Of a stretch of DNA of 25,904 nucleotides, positions 1 to 10,241 are shown in pieces. The notes beneath the pieces were generated by a model. The model was given only the letters and a program-made list of their open reading frames with translations. It was not told the DNA's origin and did not search any database. A program made the translations under genes and the position numbers. Origin of the DNA: Gnetum montanum (lineage: Eukaryota; Streptophyta; Gnetopsida; Gnetales; Gnetaceae); the NCBI GenBank assembly GCA_015680685.1, contig MNCI01015581.1:17785-43688 (forward strand), written 5' to 3'. Within the stretch, counting starts at the first letter, position 1, and every line of letters starts with the position of its first letter.

Positions 1-97
1 ACTTGGTTCACCTAGTGGTAGACACTTCGTAAACCTAGCAATGTTAATATAGGTTCAAAATGGATGTGAAAAGTGGGAATAGATGCATCATGCTTAG
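1..97. repeat. Long-distance direct repeat, copy 1 (copy 2 at 21729-21825)
   Basis: I count three mismatches in 97 positions (29, 39 and 96, all transitions). Copy 1 is inside the element A 5' LTR. Copy 2 ends exactly where the F LTR starts. Copy 1 may extend left of the window. Confidence 0.9.
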
Positions 98-394
98 GAT
101 AGCCTAGATCACCCGTAGATGTATAGTTAGTTACAATTTAACATTTTAATCATTTTACTATCTTAATATTTAAATGATAAAACATAGTTAAAATATAAAT
201 ATCTTATGCCTCAATCGCACTTGACTATACCCACTGAGCTAACATGAGTGATGGTTGGGAAGACAATGATCAATAACAAAATACCTAGTCATCTAAGATA
301 CTTAGGGTATGAAGCTTCAACAAAATTCGATTGAGCTGCACATACATGCTTGTGATTTAAATGGTTGGGTATAGGGAACACTTGTCGCTTATCA
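1..394 (+). mobile_element. 5' LTR of element A, 3' portion only
   Basis: This is the downstream part of a Ty3/gypsy LTR on the plus strand, cut by the window edge. Read in reverse it aligns along its length with the LTRs at 14712-15741 and 21826-22734. Shared blocks include the AACCTAGCAATGTTA segment near 32-48, a TGGGAAGA block near 256, and a terminal block of the form CTTGTGATT-GTTGGG-TAGGG ending in CTTATCA at 394. The CA end followed by one base and TGG matches the LTR/PBS spacing of the 14712 LTR. It lacks the extra 163-bp unit that the 14712 LTR has next to its PBS. Positions 1-97 recur almost unchanged at 21729-21825. LTR identity is well supported; the exact 3' boundary is inferred from the homologue. 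Confidence 0.8.
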
Positions 395-395
395 T

Positions 396-414
396 TGGTC
401 ACATTTCTAGGGAT
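396..414 (+). other. Degenerate tRNA-Asp primer binding site of element A
   Basis: The 19 bases after the LTR start with TGG and end in GGGAT. They match 12 of 19 positions of the sequence complementary to the 3' end of plant tRNA-Asp(GUC), recalled as TGGCGCCGTTGCCGGGGAT. Position relative to the LTR end is the main support; sequence alone would be weak. Confidence 0.5.
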
Positions 415-545
415 TTTTTCTTTGTTATGCACTAAGTGTTTTAGATAATTAAATCTTACAAAGATCATTGTAAGGGCATATCATACTATCATGAGAAAAA
501 TAATAACATTTTATTCCAATGCATATTATAAGAACAAATTAAAAT

Positions 546-2760
546 ATGGCTTCTTCTCGCAGTGGTGATTCTCCACTTGCTAATGATAGGACAAGGAAGA
601 ACCTAAAGGAAGTTCCTTAATAACTCAAGTTGGTGTGCACTCATTCAAATTCATACCATCTAGATTTCACTTTTGTTCTCCACTAGGTTGAAAAACTATG
701 ATGGAGAGACTTGGAGGGCAATGTTGTGAGGTGACCTAATCATGTCAATCCATCAATATTCATGACAACATTGATGAAGCTTGGGCTTAAGACAAAAACA
801 CTAGACTATCAAGTGATAAATCATCTCTCTAGGGACTATCAACTTACAGAGGCCTAACTTAGGAGAGACAAACTCATGGAGCCCTCCCATGAAGCCTCTA
901 AAAAAAATAGGATTCCAATTATGTTAACATCATAGTCAAAAAAGAAGGACATAGAGTATACATGAGGCAAATCCCAACACTAAGATCCTCCTTCCTTTAG
1001 TGAAGAAAACATGATCCAACAATCATTATGTTCAACCTTGACTAGTAACCAAGGTAAGAAGAGAGCTAGACCCAAAACCAGAGTGCCCCAATGCTAAGGT
1101 CTCCCAATTATTAATCAAAAGAATAACTAAGGGACCAAAGAAGAAGAGTAAGTCAATGCAACTCTCCTAGCTTTCCATCCTCACTATCTTCCTTATTGTC
1201 TAGTTCTTACGAGGGAGAATGTAACTAGGAATGAAGGGAAAATGATTGACAATAATGTAGAGATAATAGAAGATCCAATTGTAGGGATGGGAGAAGATAA
1301 TGTAGATAGGAGCAAGAGGAAGAGGAACATCATTAGGACAGAAGGCATTGTTGGTCACATCATAGGAGACATGGTCATGATAGGGGTCACAATGAAAGAT
1401 GTGACTATGATGAACCATTACTTACTACATGAAGCATGATCAACGTTTGGAAGGTACTTCACATCCCTACTAGGTATTCGAGGTATAGCTAGATCAAACA
1501 ACTTAATATGAACAATATCCATAAGCTTGAGGGAGGCTATAATGTTGATCCTCAACACCACCTACAAGCTTTTCATGATGCTAGTGCCTTACAAAATATT
1601 AAAGGCAACTTGCAAAAGCTAAAGTTATTCTCTAGAAAACTCATTAAAGAGGCTAAAAGTTGATACTAATCCTTGGAACTAGAATCCATTTGTAGATGGA
1701 GTATGATGCTAGAACTATTTAATGACAAGTATCAAACTACTCTAGGTTGTCCAACTTGAGAAAAAAGATTCAAGGATGGAAAAATGGTAACCATGAATTT
1801 CTTAATATGACCTTGGGAAGGTACTATTCTTTGCTACAGAAATACCTAGGGTATGATTTCTTTCAAAAGGAACAATTTTCCCATATCATAGATGCACTTA
1901 GAAATAAGACTAGTGAGACTCATGGGGTTTATGCCTTGGGGTAGCAAAAGAAGAATGAAAGTTAAGGAAAAGAGAAAGTGTAGAGGAGTATAATAGGAAC
2001 CTCTCCATTTGGAAATAGGAGGTCCATCTTTGCAATCTAGAGGAGGAAGTACCATTGGAGGATCTCATGGAAAGAAAGACATTGTTAATTTAAAAAATTA
2101 TCACTAAAATATCAACTAAGGTAGCTAAAATATGTGACTTTCTAAATGAGAAGTTCCAAACAATAATTAAAATTGTGGAGAAGAAAATAGAATAGGAAAG
2201 TAGGGATAAGAAAAAGAGAAGGAAGAAGGACATAGTAAAGGACTATCATCATCAAAAGGGTAAGGTTGTAGTAGTAGAAGATTTTGTCAAATTTTATCAC
2301 ACTTGCAAGAATTTTTAGTGTATTCTTTAGATCCATAATTCATTAAAAGTCAATCACCTAGAAGGTTGTCTTATCCTCAAGGCAACTACCAACAACAGTT
2401 CCATCAAGAATAGTACTATCCAAGTGAAGTGCTGCCTCAACCACAAGATTATTATCATTAATGCATAACCCAAAATCATGGGAAATGTTGCAACCAAGGT
2501 AGAAGCATCCTTACCATCAACTAGATTCCTATGGGTATTATGTTCAACAACTAGCGTTACTAAGTGGCTCTAATGCCCACATATCTTTCCATCATTACTA
2601 TCCTCTTGAATATCATAGACTTGTCACTCCACATGTTGACTCTCCTTTTGCATATACTTCTTACCATTCTGAACATCATGTGCATCATAACTCCTCTTCT
2701 TTGCCACCTACAATACTCATGCAAGATGAAATTCCTTTGTAGCTCCAATAGTGGAATGCC
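546..2760 (+). pseudogene. gag: gag pseudogene of element A
   Basis: Remnant of the Gag structural polyprotein, which packages element RNA into particles. A plausible start is the ATGGC at 546 (MASSRSGDSP). After that the frame breaks repeatedly, but homology to the minus-strand gags at 12160-14640 and 17800-19905 can be followed: a charged linker near 1240-1440, LNMNNIHKLEGGYNVDPQHH near 1507-1565, the retrotransposon-gag core at 1735-1945 (RYYSLLQ, SHIIDALRNKTSETHGVYAL), a lysine-rich segment near 2115-2230 (DKKKRRKKD), a PRRLSYPQGNYQQQ block near 2355, then a Tyr/His/Pro-rich tail to about 2760. Many stops (e.g. 1943) and several frameshifts make it non-functional. No zinc knuckle survives. 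The 5' part (600-1200) is recognised only by similarity to the leader side of gag in element D. Confidence 0.75.
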
Positions 2761-2959
2761 ATGAGAGCCATGAATATAGAAGCAAATAATCATTCAAGGG
2801 GATCTAATGTAATCCTCAAAAAAATCCATTTTTCTAATCTAATAGTCCACCCAAACCCTCATAGACATCATGGCTACAAAATCCATCTTCTATTAAGCCA
2901 CCTTCAAATCAAAAGTCCTAAGTTTTTAAAACTATCTGGAAAATTCATGTTGTGATAGA

Positions 2960-3690
2960 TTGGATCAAGGTAGGATACCTTCCTAGGAAAATAATAGATC
3001 CTATAAATCCTTTAATATATATAGAAATTCCAAAAAATGATCCATGTGAAGCCCTATTAGATTTAGATTTTCATGTAAATTTGATCTTTCAAAAGATGTA
3101 TAAGACCTAGAGCATGCCTCCACTTAAAAAGGATAATATCAAGTTAGAACTTGTAGACCAAACCATCATTGTTCCATTGGTATTGGTAGAGGACATCATG
3201 ACTACCATTAGTGGATGATCATATCCAATCGATTTTGTAGTAATTCACATGGAACAATACAAAGGATACTTTCCAATCATTATGGGGAGAGCTCAGCTAA
3301 GTACAATTAATGTTAAGATGAGAATAAGAGACCTTTCCTTGGAAATCTCCAAGGAAAATGAATTTCGAAAAATAGAGAAGAAGAGAGTTCTATGCATCAA
3401 GTATAGTGACATAGTGTACAATTGCATGTAAAGGGTATGGACAATAAAGAGTAAAACTATTATAGTTTACAGAATGTATGTTGAATCTACTAATGTTTAA
3501 CAATGCTTATGCATAACAACCATAAAACAAGAAGGCAACCAATGATTGTCTACAGACACTAACTCTAGTTATACCATGTTTATGGAACTAGCAAAACTCC
3601 TCACAAGTGTATACATAGATAAGATGAACAAAATGAAGAAAATGAGAAACCAACTCTCAAATTGATGAAATTAAGAAGAGTTAGAGATAG
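2960..3690 (+). pseudogene. pro: Aspartic protease (retropepsin) pseudogene of element A
   Basis: Remnant of the protease that cleaves Gag-Pol. Around 3045-3087 the translation gives EALLDLDFHVNLI, matching the retropepsin active-site region (usual pattern LLD-S/T/L-G-ASVNL). The catalytic Asp codon is at 3060-3062, but the Gly two residues on is Asp, so the active-site triad is damaged. Downstream, VPLVLVEDIMTTISG and PIDFVVIHMEQ, then FPIIMGRAQLSTI (3270-3305), fit the flap and the C-terminal ILGRPFL block of plant Ty3/gypsy proteases. There is an in-frame stop near 3217. 3431-3690 is a diverged linker to RT. It lies between gag and RT in the normal order. Confidence 0.75.
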
Positions 3691-4600
3691 ATTTGGAAGA
3701 GTTGTAAACTCTCAAAATCTTGGAGCTAAAAATGTTATCAAAGTCATTAGAATATGTATTCTTAAATAATGAAAGAATGTGAATTATCAATGCCCAACTT
3801 ACCAAAGAATAAAAGGAGGATTTGTTAAGAGTGGTGAAGAAATGGCCAATAGTCTTTGCATGTTCATATGATGAAATCATAGGAATAGATTCACGCATAT
3901 GCCAATATCGAATCTACATAGAAACTTCTATTAAGGCCAAACATAAAAAGAAAGAAGGTTGAATCAAAAATTGAATGAAGTTATTAAAAAGGGGGTAGAA
4001 AAGATCTTCAATGGTAGTTCATCTATTCTATATCAGATTGCGAGTGGGTGAGTCCACTTGTCATTGTACCAAAGAAAGAAGAACAATAGAGGATATGTAT
4101 AGACTTTAGATTGTTGAACATGGCTAATTTTTAGGATCATTTTTCCATATTATTTGTGGTTTAAGTACTAGACACTATAGTAGATTATAGGTATTATTGT
4201 TTTCTAGATGGATATAGTAACTATAACCAAATTTAGATTACACTAGAAGATCAAGCCAAAACAACATTTACAAGTCCATGGAGAACACTTGTATATAAAA
4301 AGATATCCTTTGGTCTATGTAATGTTCTTGCCACTTTTCAATATCTTTCCCTTAGCATCTTTTAATAGTAAGTTAGCAATAATGTAGAAATCTTTATAAA
4401 TGACTTCTCTATTTATGGTGTTGATTTCCTGGGGCATCAAATTTCAGAAAAAGGAATGAAGGTAGATTTAAAAAATATAAGGATCAAGATCATTTAAGGA
4501 ATCACTAGAAAACCTCAAATAGTCAAGTATGTGAAGTCATTTCTTGGAAAAACATGTTAATATAGGTGGTTTATTAAAAATTTCTCCAAAATCATCAAAG
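3690..4600 (+). pseudogene. pol: Reverse transcriptase pseudogene of element A
   Basis: Remnant of the Ty3/gypsy RT. The pre-RT linker LELKMLSKSLEYVFL (about 3720-3765) is typical of Tat/Athila-type pol. It is followed by ACSYDEIIGIDSRICQYRI (about 3857), SPLVIVPKKEE (about 4050-4085), a diverged CIDFRLLNMANF block, FLDGYSNYNQI (about 4202), TTFTSPW and ISFGLCNVLATFQ (about 4300-4340). The catalytic YxDD box is FIND at 4393-4404, so the first catalytic Asp is Asn. Directly after it the frame jumps to DFLGHQISEKGMKVD, which removes roughly 35-40 residues normally lying between YxDD and the LGH block. Several in-frame stops are present. Both the Asp-to-Asn change and the deletion rule out activity. 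Confidence 0.85.
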
Positions 4601-5035
4601 TGATGATGAAGTTTACAAAGAAGAATGCAACATTCAAATGAACTAAAGAATGAGAGCAAGCATTCTAGCTCTTGGAATAGAAGCTCATAGAAACGTTAAT
4701 TCTATGTGTGCCAAATTGGTTCAAATCATTTCACATTATGACAAATACATCCAATTATGCATTGAGAGTACTACTTACAAAAATGGATGATCAAAAATGT
4801 CCATATGACATCCATTATGTAAGTACAAGAATTGTAAGTGCACAACTTAATTACACCACAACATAAAATTAATTAATGATGGTGGTCTATGCTTTTAAAA
4901 AATTTAGGCACTATGTGCTTGGATGCCTCATTTTTGTGTACACTGATCATAGTACCATTCGCTTCCTCATGAACAAGCCAATAGTGAGCCCCTATGTTAT
5001 ATGGTGGTTGATGATCTTATACAAATGTAAATCTA
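4600..5035 (+). pseudogene. pol: RNase H pseudogene of element A, truncated 3'
   Basis: Remnant of the RNase H domain that follows RT. Visible blocks are NYALRVLLTKMDDQ (about 4755), YVSTRIVSAQLNYT (about 4816-4857, equivalent to the usual YASRTL-AQ-NY), FKKFRHYVLGC and VYTDHSTIRFLMNKP (about 4936-4980, equivalent to TDH-A/S-IRYL). Translation remains recognisable to about 5030 and then turns into sequence of a minus-strand LTR. No integrase follows, so element A is cut off here; the junction lies near 5015-5040. Confidence 0.8.
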
Positions 5036-5039
5036 CTCT

Positions 5040-5594
5040 AGTCTAATGCAATAAGTATATGTTCCTAGCTTTTCGTACATGTCCTTCACTAATCTAACTA
5101 TAATTGGGATTACCAAGTGAATTCACTAGTAAGAAAATCAAGTGAAGTCACCACTACGTTACCAAGTAGTTAGACTTTTCACTTGAAACAAGTAGTACTT
5201 ATACTACCTTACTAAAGGACATTGGAAAAGTAAAGTGCTTAGAAAATGTAAAAGACTCAATAAAAGGAAACATGCTGAGAAGTAAAATTAAACTAAGTGA
5301 GATGTTGCAATGGTGAGAAACAATCTCAATCTTTATTGCTGGTCATGAATTTTATCTAAGAAAAATCCACTCAAACAAAGATTTCATAAAATTTTTAATC
5401 ACCTCACTACAACTCATTCTAACTCTAATTCTAAGTTAGAAAAAAAAACTACAATAATTTGGCTAAGTGTTAGCAAAATTTATTATTTTGATGTGATGGT
5501 GGGTTGGTATTTATAAGCATGACCATGATCCACTACAACATTTATGATGATGTATGCAAAGATATCATAGGCTGCATAATCACATGTCTTATCA
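5040..5594 (-). mobile_element. 3' LTR of element D, truncated
   Basis: In plus orientation this segment aligns with the right-hand part of the LTRs at 14712-15741 and 21826-22734. Matching landmarks are AATAAGTAT near 5053, GGGATTACCAAG at 5105-5116, a GTACTTAT block near 5195, TCTCAATCTTTATTG near 5325, an ACTACAATAATTTGGCTA block near 5448-5465, TATTTATAAGC (TATA region) at 5508-5518, and the terminal TTATCA followed by TACCCCCACAA. The right end is intact and the left end is lost: some 350 bp that the homologues have are missing where it meets the RNase H remnant of element A. It is strongly diverged from the LTR at 14712 (well under 70% by eye). Confidence 0.75.
5508..5518 (-). promoter_or_regulatory. 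TATA-box-like element in D 3' LTR
   Basis: Reading on the minus strand, GCTTATAAATA lies about 80 bp inside the LTR start, at the same place as the TATA-like sequence of the 14712-15741 LTR. It probably marked the U3/R promoter. Confidence 0.5.
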
Positions 5595-5605
5595 TACCCC
5601 CACAA
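5595..5605 (-). other. Polypurine tract of element D
   Basis: On the minus strand TTGTGGGGGTA directly precedes the LTR start (TGATAA). The same G-rich motif is placed identically at 15742-15754 and 22735-22747. It would prime plus-strand DNA synthesis. Confidence 0.8.
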
Positions 5606-5830
5606 ATAACTAAAAACTTGTCCTCAAGTTAAAATAAAAAGAGGATAGAGTTCCTTACAAAATGATGGGATCATATATAAACTTTTTCATGATGACTAAT
5701 ATACATGATTGACTCTATTATGAATGTTGCATTGTGATTTGAGTGATGTTTACAAAATTATAATGCATTACATGATTGACACATGTGATAAATAATAAAG
5801 TAAAATAAAATAAAACATCAAATCTTGATG
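5606..5830 (-). other. 3' untranslated segment of element D
   Basis: Short non-coding stretch between the extra ORF and the PPT. It shares a GTTCCTTACAAAAT block (5651-5664) with 15796-15809 downstream of the other PPT, so it belongs to the element. No coding potential seen. Confidence 0.55.
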
Positions 5831-7490
5831 TAGTCTTTAGGTTCTAGGTAGTGGTGGCTCCTCCATCAGCTTCTTTCCTTTGTTATTAGGCTTTTGAAAC
5901 TAATATCTATTAAGTAATTTCCAAAGCTTCTCTTCCTCTAATCTTGGGTCATGTACTGTCCATGCAAATATAGCAATGTTTGTTAGAGTCAGTACTTCCC
6001 ATGGACATGATAACTGTAGAAATATTTTGTCAATCTTCACATACCATGCTGCGAACTACCTTTTTTTTATTTAAATGCTCTCGCTATCTTTCTTAATTCT
6101 TGGTATTTGGTCATTCTCCTAGCTAGATTTGTTGCTACATCCTTCTAATCTCAGTAGCTAGCTTTGACCACTTAGAGCTCGAAGTTTGCAATGTGAAGCT
6201 TTTGTTACACATCCTTTCGATCTACAAACTCTTTCTTGTATAATGAATATACTATGACCACTTACTACTCTAGTTATATTTTGGGCTTGCTTGCTATCAA
6301 CATGGCTAGATTAGCATATCGAAGATTTGCTATTCCCATGTACTCTATTAAGTCCTCTATCTATAGGTCATTATTCTTGATCTTAGCTTAATGCATGTGG
6401 GTAAGACTATCATGGATAGACTATCAATCTAGTTTCTATGTTGTGATGGAGATGATCTTGGTTTTATCAATCTAGATCTCTTTCTCATTAATTTGCTTGT
6501 ACATGCCCACTTGATCCCTGAAGTGCTCCTTCAATTGTTCATGTTTCATGGCCTCATTGTCTACACATTAATTTTAATGACTAGCTTTTTCCATACTATG
6601 TGAACTTCCTCCATTCATAGGATTCTATTTTATCTAGCCAATTTTCTCATGTCAATTTTACCTCTGGCAAATTGCTCTTGTAGATGATGGACACTTTCTT
6701 CTAGCATATTCTTTTGTTTTTCAATGCTAGTCAACCGTACATTTTCTATAGTAATTTTCTTGTTTTCTTCTTCCAAGGCAATTAAGAACTTGACATAGAT
6801 GTATGTTTTGCTTCTATCACTAAGGCATTTAATGTTGCCTTTTCTTTTTCTATCTTCATTTAGGCATATTTGGCCATTAGTTGGTCCATCTATTTGGTTC
6901 AAAATTGTTCTAGTTGGTCTAGTGAAATATATTATGCAAGGTCTTGCGTTTGTGCTCTTAATGCGACTAATTCTACTTGTAGCCTCTACACCTCAATTTA
7001 TGTGTTCTTTACTCTAGTTTTTGTCATGACTAGCTTGCCCATAGTTGAAATCAATTCTCACTGTACTATAGTGATATCACTTGGGATATCAAAAGGATTC
7101 TGCATCACTTGCCTAGTCTACATCAATCGATCTAGAAAGTCCTAATGCTCTTCTAAGGTCATGGAGGTCCTAGCTATAGTTTCAACATCTTTTGCTCCAC
7201 TGATATCTCTTAGTGGCATAACAAGAACACTAAAGGATTCCTTGATATAGTCTATGATTACTTCTACAACTCTTACTGTATCCTAATATTTCATTACCAC
7301 CACTATGGCTCCTTATCCTATTTCAAGCATTACTTGAAAAGATGTAGAATTCCCAGATATCTGTTATGCCTAGTCTTTTTCCTCTCTTGTTGATAATGAG
7401 ATTTGATCACTTGCAGGTCCTATTGATAATGCCTTATTTGTTGTATTTTCTAATGTTTTATAAACAAGTTTATTTTTCATGACCTTTCAC
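5830..7490 (-). pseudogene. Extra coiled-coil ORF downstream of pol, element D (pseudogene)
   Basis: Decayed copy of the long extra ORF better preserved in element F (22985-25836). The only longer open piece, 6630-6902, reads ENVRLTSIEKQKNMLEESV then HHLQEQFARGKIDMRKLA; the F copy has ENVQLTT...HQQQEELAKVNVDMRRLAAEN. Further matches in other frames are IEYMGIANLRYANLAML near 6285-6360 (F: IEYMELANLRYANLAML) and nucleotide similarity of 5920-6050 to 23120-23260. The region 7180-7400 matches the segment near 24430-24600. The coiled-coil half is therefore present, but I cannot find the N-terminal plant-transposon-type domain of F upstream of 7490. Heavily frameshifted. Function unknown. Confidence 0.65.
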
Positions 7491-8960
7491 AATTTTTAAT
7501 CTCTTTTTTAACATGTGTTTGAATGGTTAATTAGGAAGAACTGTTAAGTTCATTAGCCTTTATTTAATTATTTAGCTAAAATACGATTAATACTTATTGT
7601 TCTTGTCCTCAATATGTTCTTCTTAGCATTAGAAAAATTTGACGTGGAGCGCATAAACTACATGTAGCACTCTCTCCCCCATGACTAAATTGGTCACTCC
7701 ATGAAAAAAAGGGTTTAAGAATCACATGAATTAGAGTTGTGGTGAGGAAGTTATGAAGATCAGAATTTTGGTTGTTAAAGGATTAGAAAAACAACATGAA
7801 CTCTCTATGTATGAAATGAGGGAAATGAAAAATGTTCTAACTACTTGCACATATATATAGGATTTTATCAAGGATATGTTATAGATACAACATTGTGGAT
7901 GCAATATCGCAGGGGTTAATACATCATATCTATGATATAACATTTGAATTTCTCAAGATTTTGAGTGATTTTTTAATGAAAATATTGAGCAAAATGGAGA
8001 GTCGGGAAGGTATAGAGATGGTCTAAAGGGTTCTTGATCAGAGGTGAGGTTCAAAATGTAAGACTTTATTGCTAAAATTGAGTGAAAGAAGGAATTAGGA
8101 CAAGGTAAGTTAATAAAGTTTGTAGGAGATGGTTGTTAAAAATTTCCAAATGTATGATTGAAGATAAGTATCTAGGAAAGTAACAATATCACTTAAGTGT
8201 TCTAGAGGTACAAGATAATGTAAAAGTAGTCATCAAGTATGAATCATAAGAGTTATACAAGTGGGTCCTTTCTTAAAGTAGGCTCTAGTCCTTAATGCCT
8301 TGTATAACCATAACTACAAGTGTCTGTAGGCACTCAAGGAGTTGAATGTGAAACATACCTATCTTTTTAGACATACATGTTAGTATTAAATTATTGAGAA
8401 AATAGTATTATATTATACAAAAGCATTAAATTATGACTATATAGAGTAGTGATGTTAAATGGAGTAGCAAGGATTGCAAAAAATGGAATATCATGTGTCA
8501 TACCAAAGGAATAATGAATTTTATGTGTGATGTATGGTTAAGGTAATCATTAGCCCTTCAGTTCAATATCCAAAATAAGTCCATACCACTTACCAATGAC
8601 ATCACATTATATCATCTGAAAACTAACAACACAAGACTATCATAATTGCAAGGAGTATTAACACTTGGAGAATCTAAAAAGTTGGTAAGAAATAAGAAAA
8701 ATATGACATGAATCAAAAAGGAGGATTTGATGCCTAAGTATCAAACTTGACATCCCTAAAACTATTATTAAGAATGGAAATTTGGAAGATTGAATGGGTA
8801 GTGAATGATTATGTGGACATGGTAGAGGCCTTAGAGAAGTAAGGAAAGTCACGGAATGGTTTTATTAATTGAATATTGATGAGAATAAGTCTTTGTGGGT
8901 TCATTGAATGGTAAATTTGCATGGCACCAGATTGGTATGTAGCATGGATGATATAAGGTC
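7490..8960 (-). other. Non-coding spacer between pol and the extra ORF, element D
   Basis: About 1.5 kb with no credible coding potential on either strand. It is not unique sequence: 8257-8283 and its flanks to about 8330 match 16417-16495 in element E, and 8540-8610 matches 16690-16760. The spacer is thus an old part of the element family. In F an intron-like acceptor precedes the extra ORF, so this region may include an intron, but I see no clear donor/acceptor pair here. Confidence 0.45.
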
Positions 8961-8964
8961 ATTC

Positions 8965-9960
8965 ACATAGAGTTCATAATTTAGTCTTTTGTGAAACATG
9001 ATTGGGATTATGGTAAAGGACTTTATCACCGTGCTTAAAAAATACTTATCTTATTTTAGCGTCATGTATACATTTGGAGTACTTTTTATGAACTTCATCA
9101 CACATTTGAACTACTAATCAATTTTCATCTAAGAGATTCAAATTCATTAGGCATTCTTTTTAAGCTAAGTTGAGATCTAGGTCAAGGGTATTTAATTTTA
9201 CTTGGATTGGCAAAGTAGTTAGTTTTTCATAAACTAATTCATATGGTAAATACGCTATAGGAAGTTTCTAGGTTGATCTATATACCCATAAAGCATCATT
9301 AAGTTTAGCTTTCTAGTCCTTCCTACATTAACTAATGGTTCTAGTTAATATTCTTGTGATTTCTCTATTATTCCATTTAGGTTAACCAATCACTTGAGGG
9401 TGATAAGGTGTAGTTAATTTATGATTAATCCCAAGTCATTGCATTAGCTTTATAAATGTAGCTCCTCTAAAATGAGTCTCATTATTTGATATTAGCATGT
9501 GTGGTACTTCGAATCTATTCACCACATGTAGCTAAAAGAATTTAGCAGCTATTGTAGCCATGCAATCTTTAACTATAGTTGCTTTTTCCCACTTTGTGTA
9601 ATAATCAATAGTTACCATACTATAGGACTTTATATTTAACATTGGTTACAATAATCAATGGTTTGATCTACTATTGTGGTCCTTTATTTTTGGCTATTAG
9701 TCTTCCATCTCTTTGGCATCTCTCATAAGATTGCGCAAACCAATGTGTGTCCCTAAATATGGTAGGTCAAAAGTAGGTTGCCATTATTAACTTTAGTGTT
9801 CTTCTTCTCACATAATGAAAATTGCATGGTCCTTCATGTACATCTTACAGGACTCTTTATTAACATTCTTCTAGAACACACCATCTTATTAATCTGTCAA
9901 CACATATTTTGTAAAGGTTTTTATTAATTTCCATATACCTCTTTGTCTTGTGGTTAAACT
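8965..9960 (-). pseudogene. pol: Integrase pseudogene of element D
   Basis: Remnant of integrase, which inserts the cDNA. On the minus strand, an N-terminal zinc-finger-like region near 9960-9730 (IRWCVLEEC, FRPTIFRDTHWF, CQRDGRL) is recognisable across frames. The core follows: LISNNETHF at 9471-9497 (usual ISDGGSHF), LGINHKLTTPYHPQ near 9385-9430, then a segment ending in NNREITRI. Two catalytic positions are changed: the second Asp of DDE is Asn (SNN for SDG), and the Glu position reads Lys (usual QVE reads stop-Pro-Lys). C-terminal sequence (LMMLYGYIDQP, and FKCVMKF) continues to about 8970. Frameshifts and stops are frequent. Its location upstream of the spacer and after RT/RNase H fits normal pol order. 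Confidence 0.8.
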
Positions 9961-10241
9961 ATGCTTTCTTTTCTTATCCCATTCAATAGAAAGTTCTTAT
10001 GTACTAAGATATGTCATGTAGTTAGTAATCCATGACTTCACTATTGAGTTTAAAACCATTTTTATTTTTGTGAATAAATTCTCATTGAGAAATTGATGCA
10101 ATATTCATTTGTCATTTTCCTAAGATTCCCATCTTAACATTGATAAATAATTCACTACAACATTTTTAGTTCCTATGATATTGGTGTCTTGATTAATTTC
10201 TATTTTAGGATCTCAAACACTTTCTCACATTGTTTTGTCCA
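9960..10241 (-). pseudogene. pol: RNase H remnant of element D, mostly deleted
   Basis: Between RT and integrase only about 280 bp remain, whereas RNase H plus linker usually needs 500-700 bp. A TKQCEKVFEILK block near 10230 corresponds to the start of the RNase H/connection segment, and NSEVMDY plus TFYWMG near 9990-10060 resemble the linker before the integrase zinc finger. Central RNase H motifs (YASR, TDH) are absent, so an internal deletion is likely. Confidence 0.55.

Noticed and set aside
6799-7145. Two overlapping hydrophobic plus-strand frames that look membrane-like
   Set aside because: They are the complement of the Lys/Glu-rich coiled-coil ORF of element D; reverse reading of such codons yields Leu/Phe/Ser-rich peptides.
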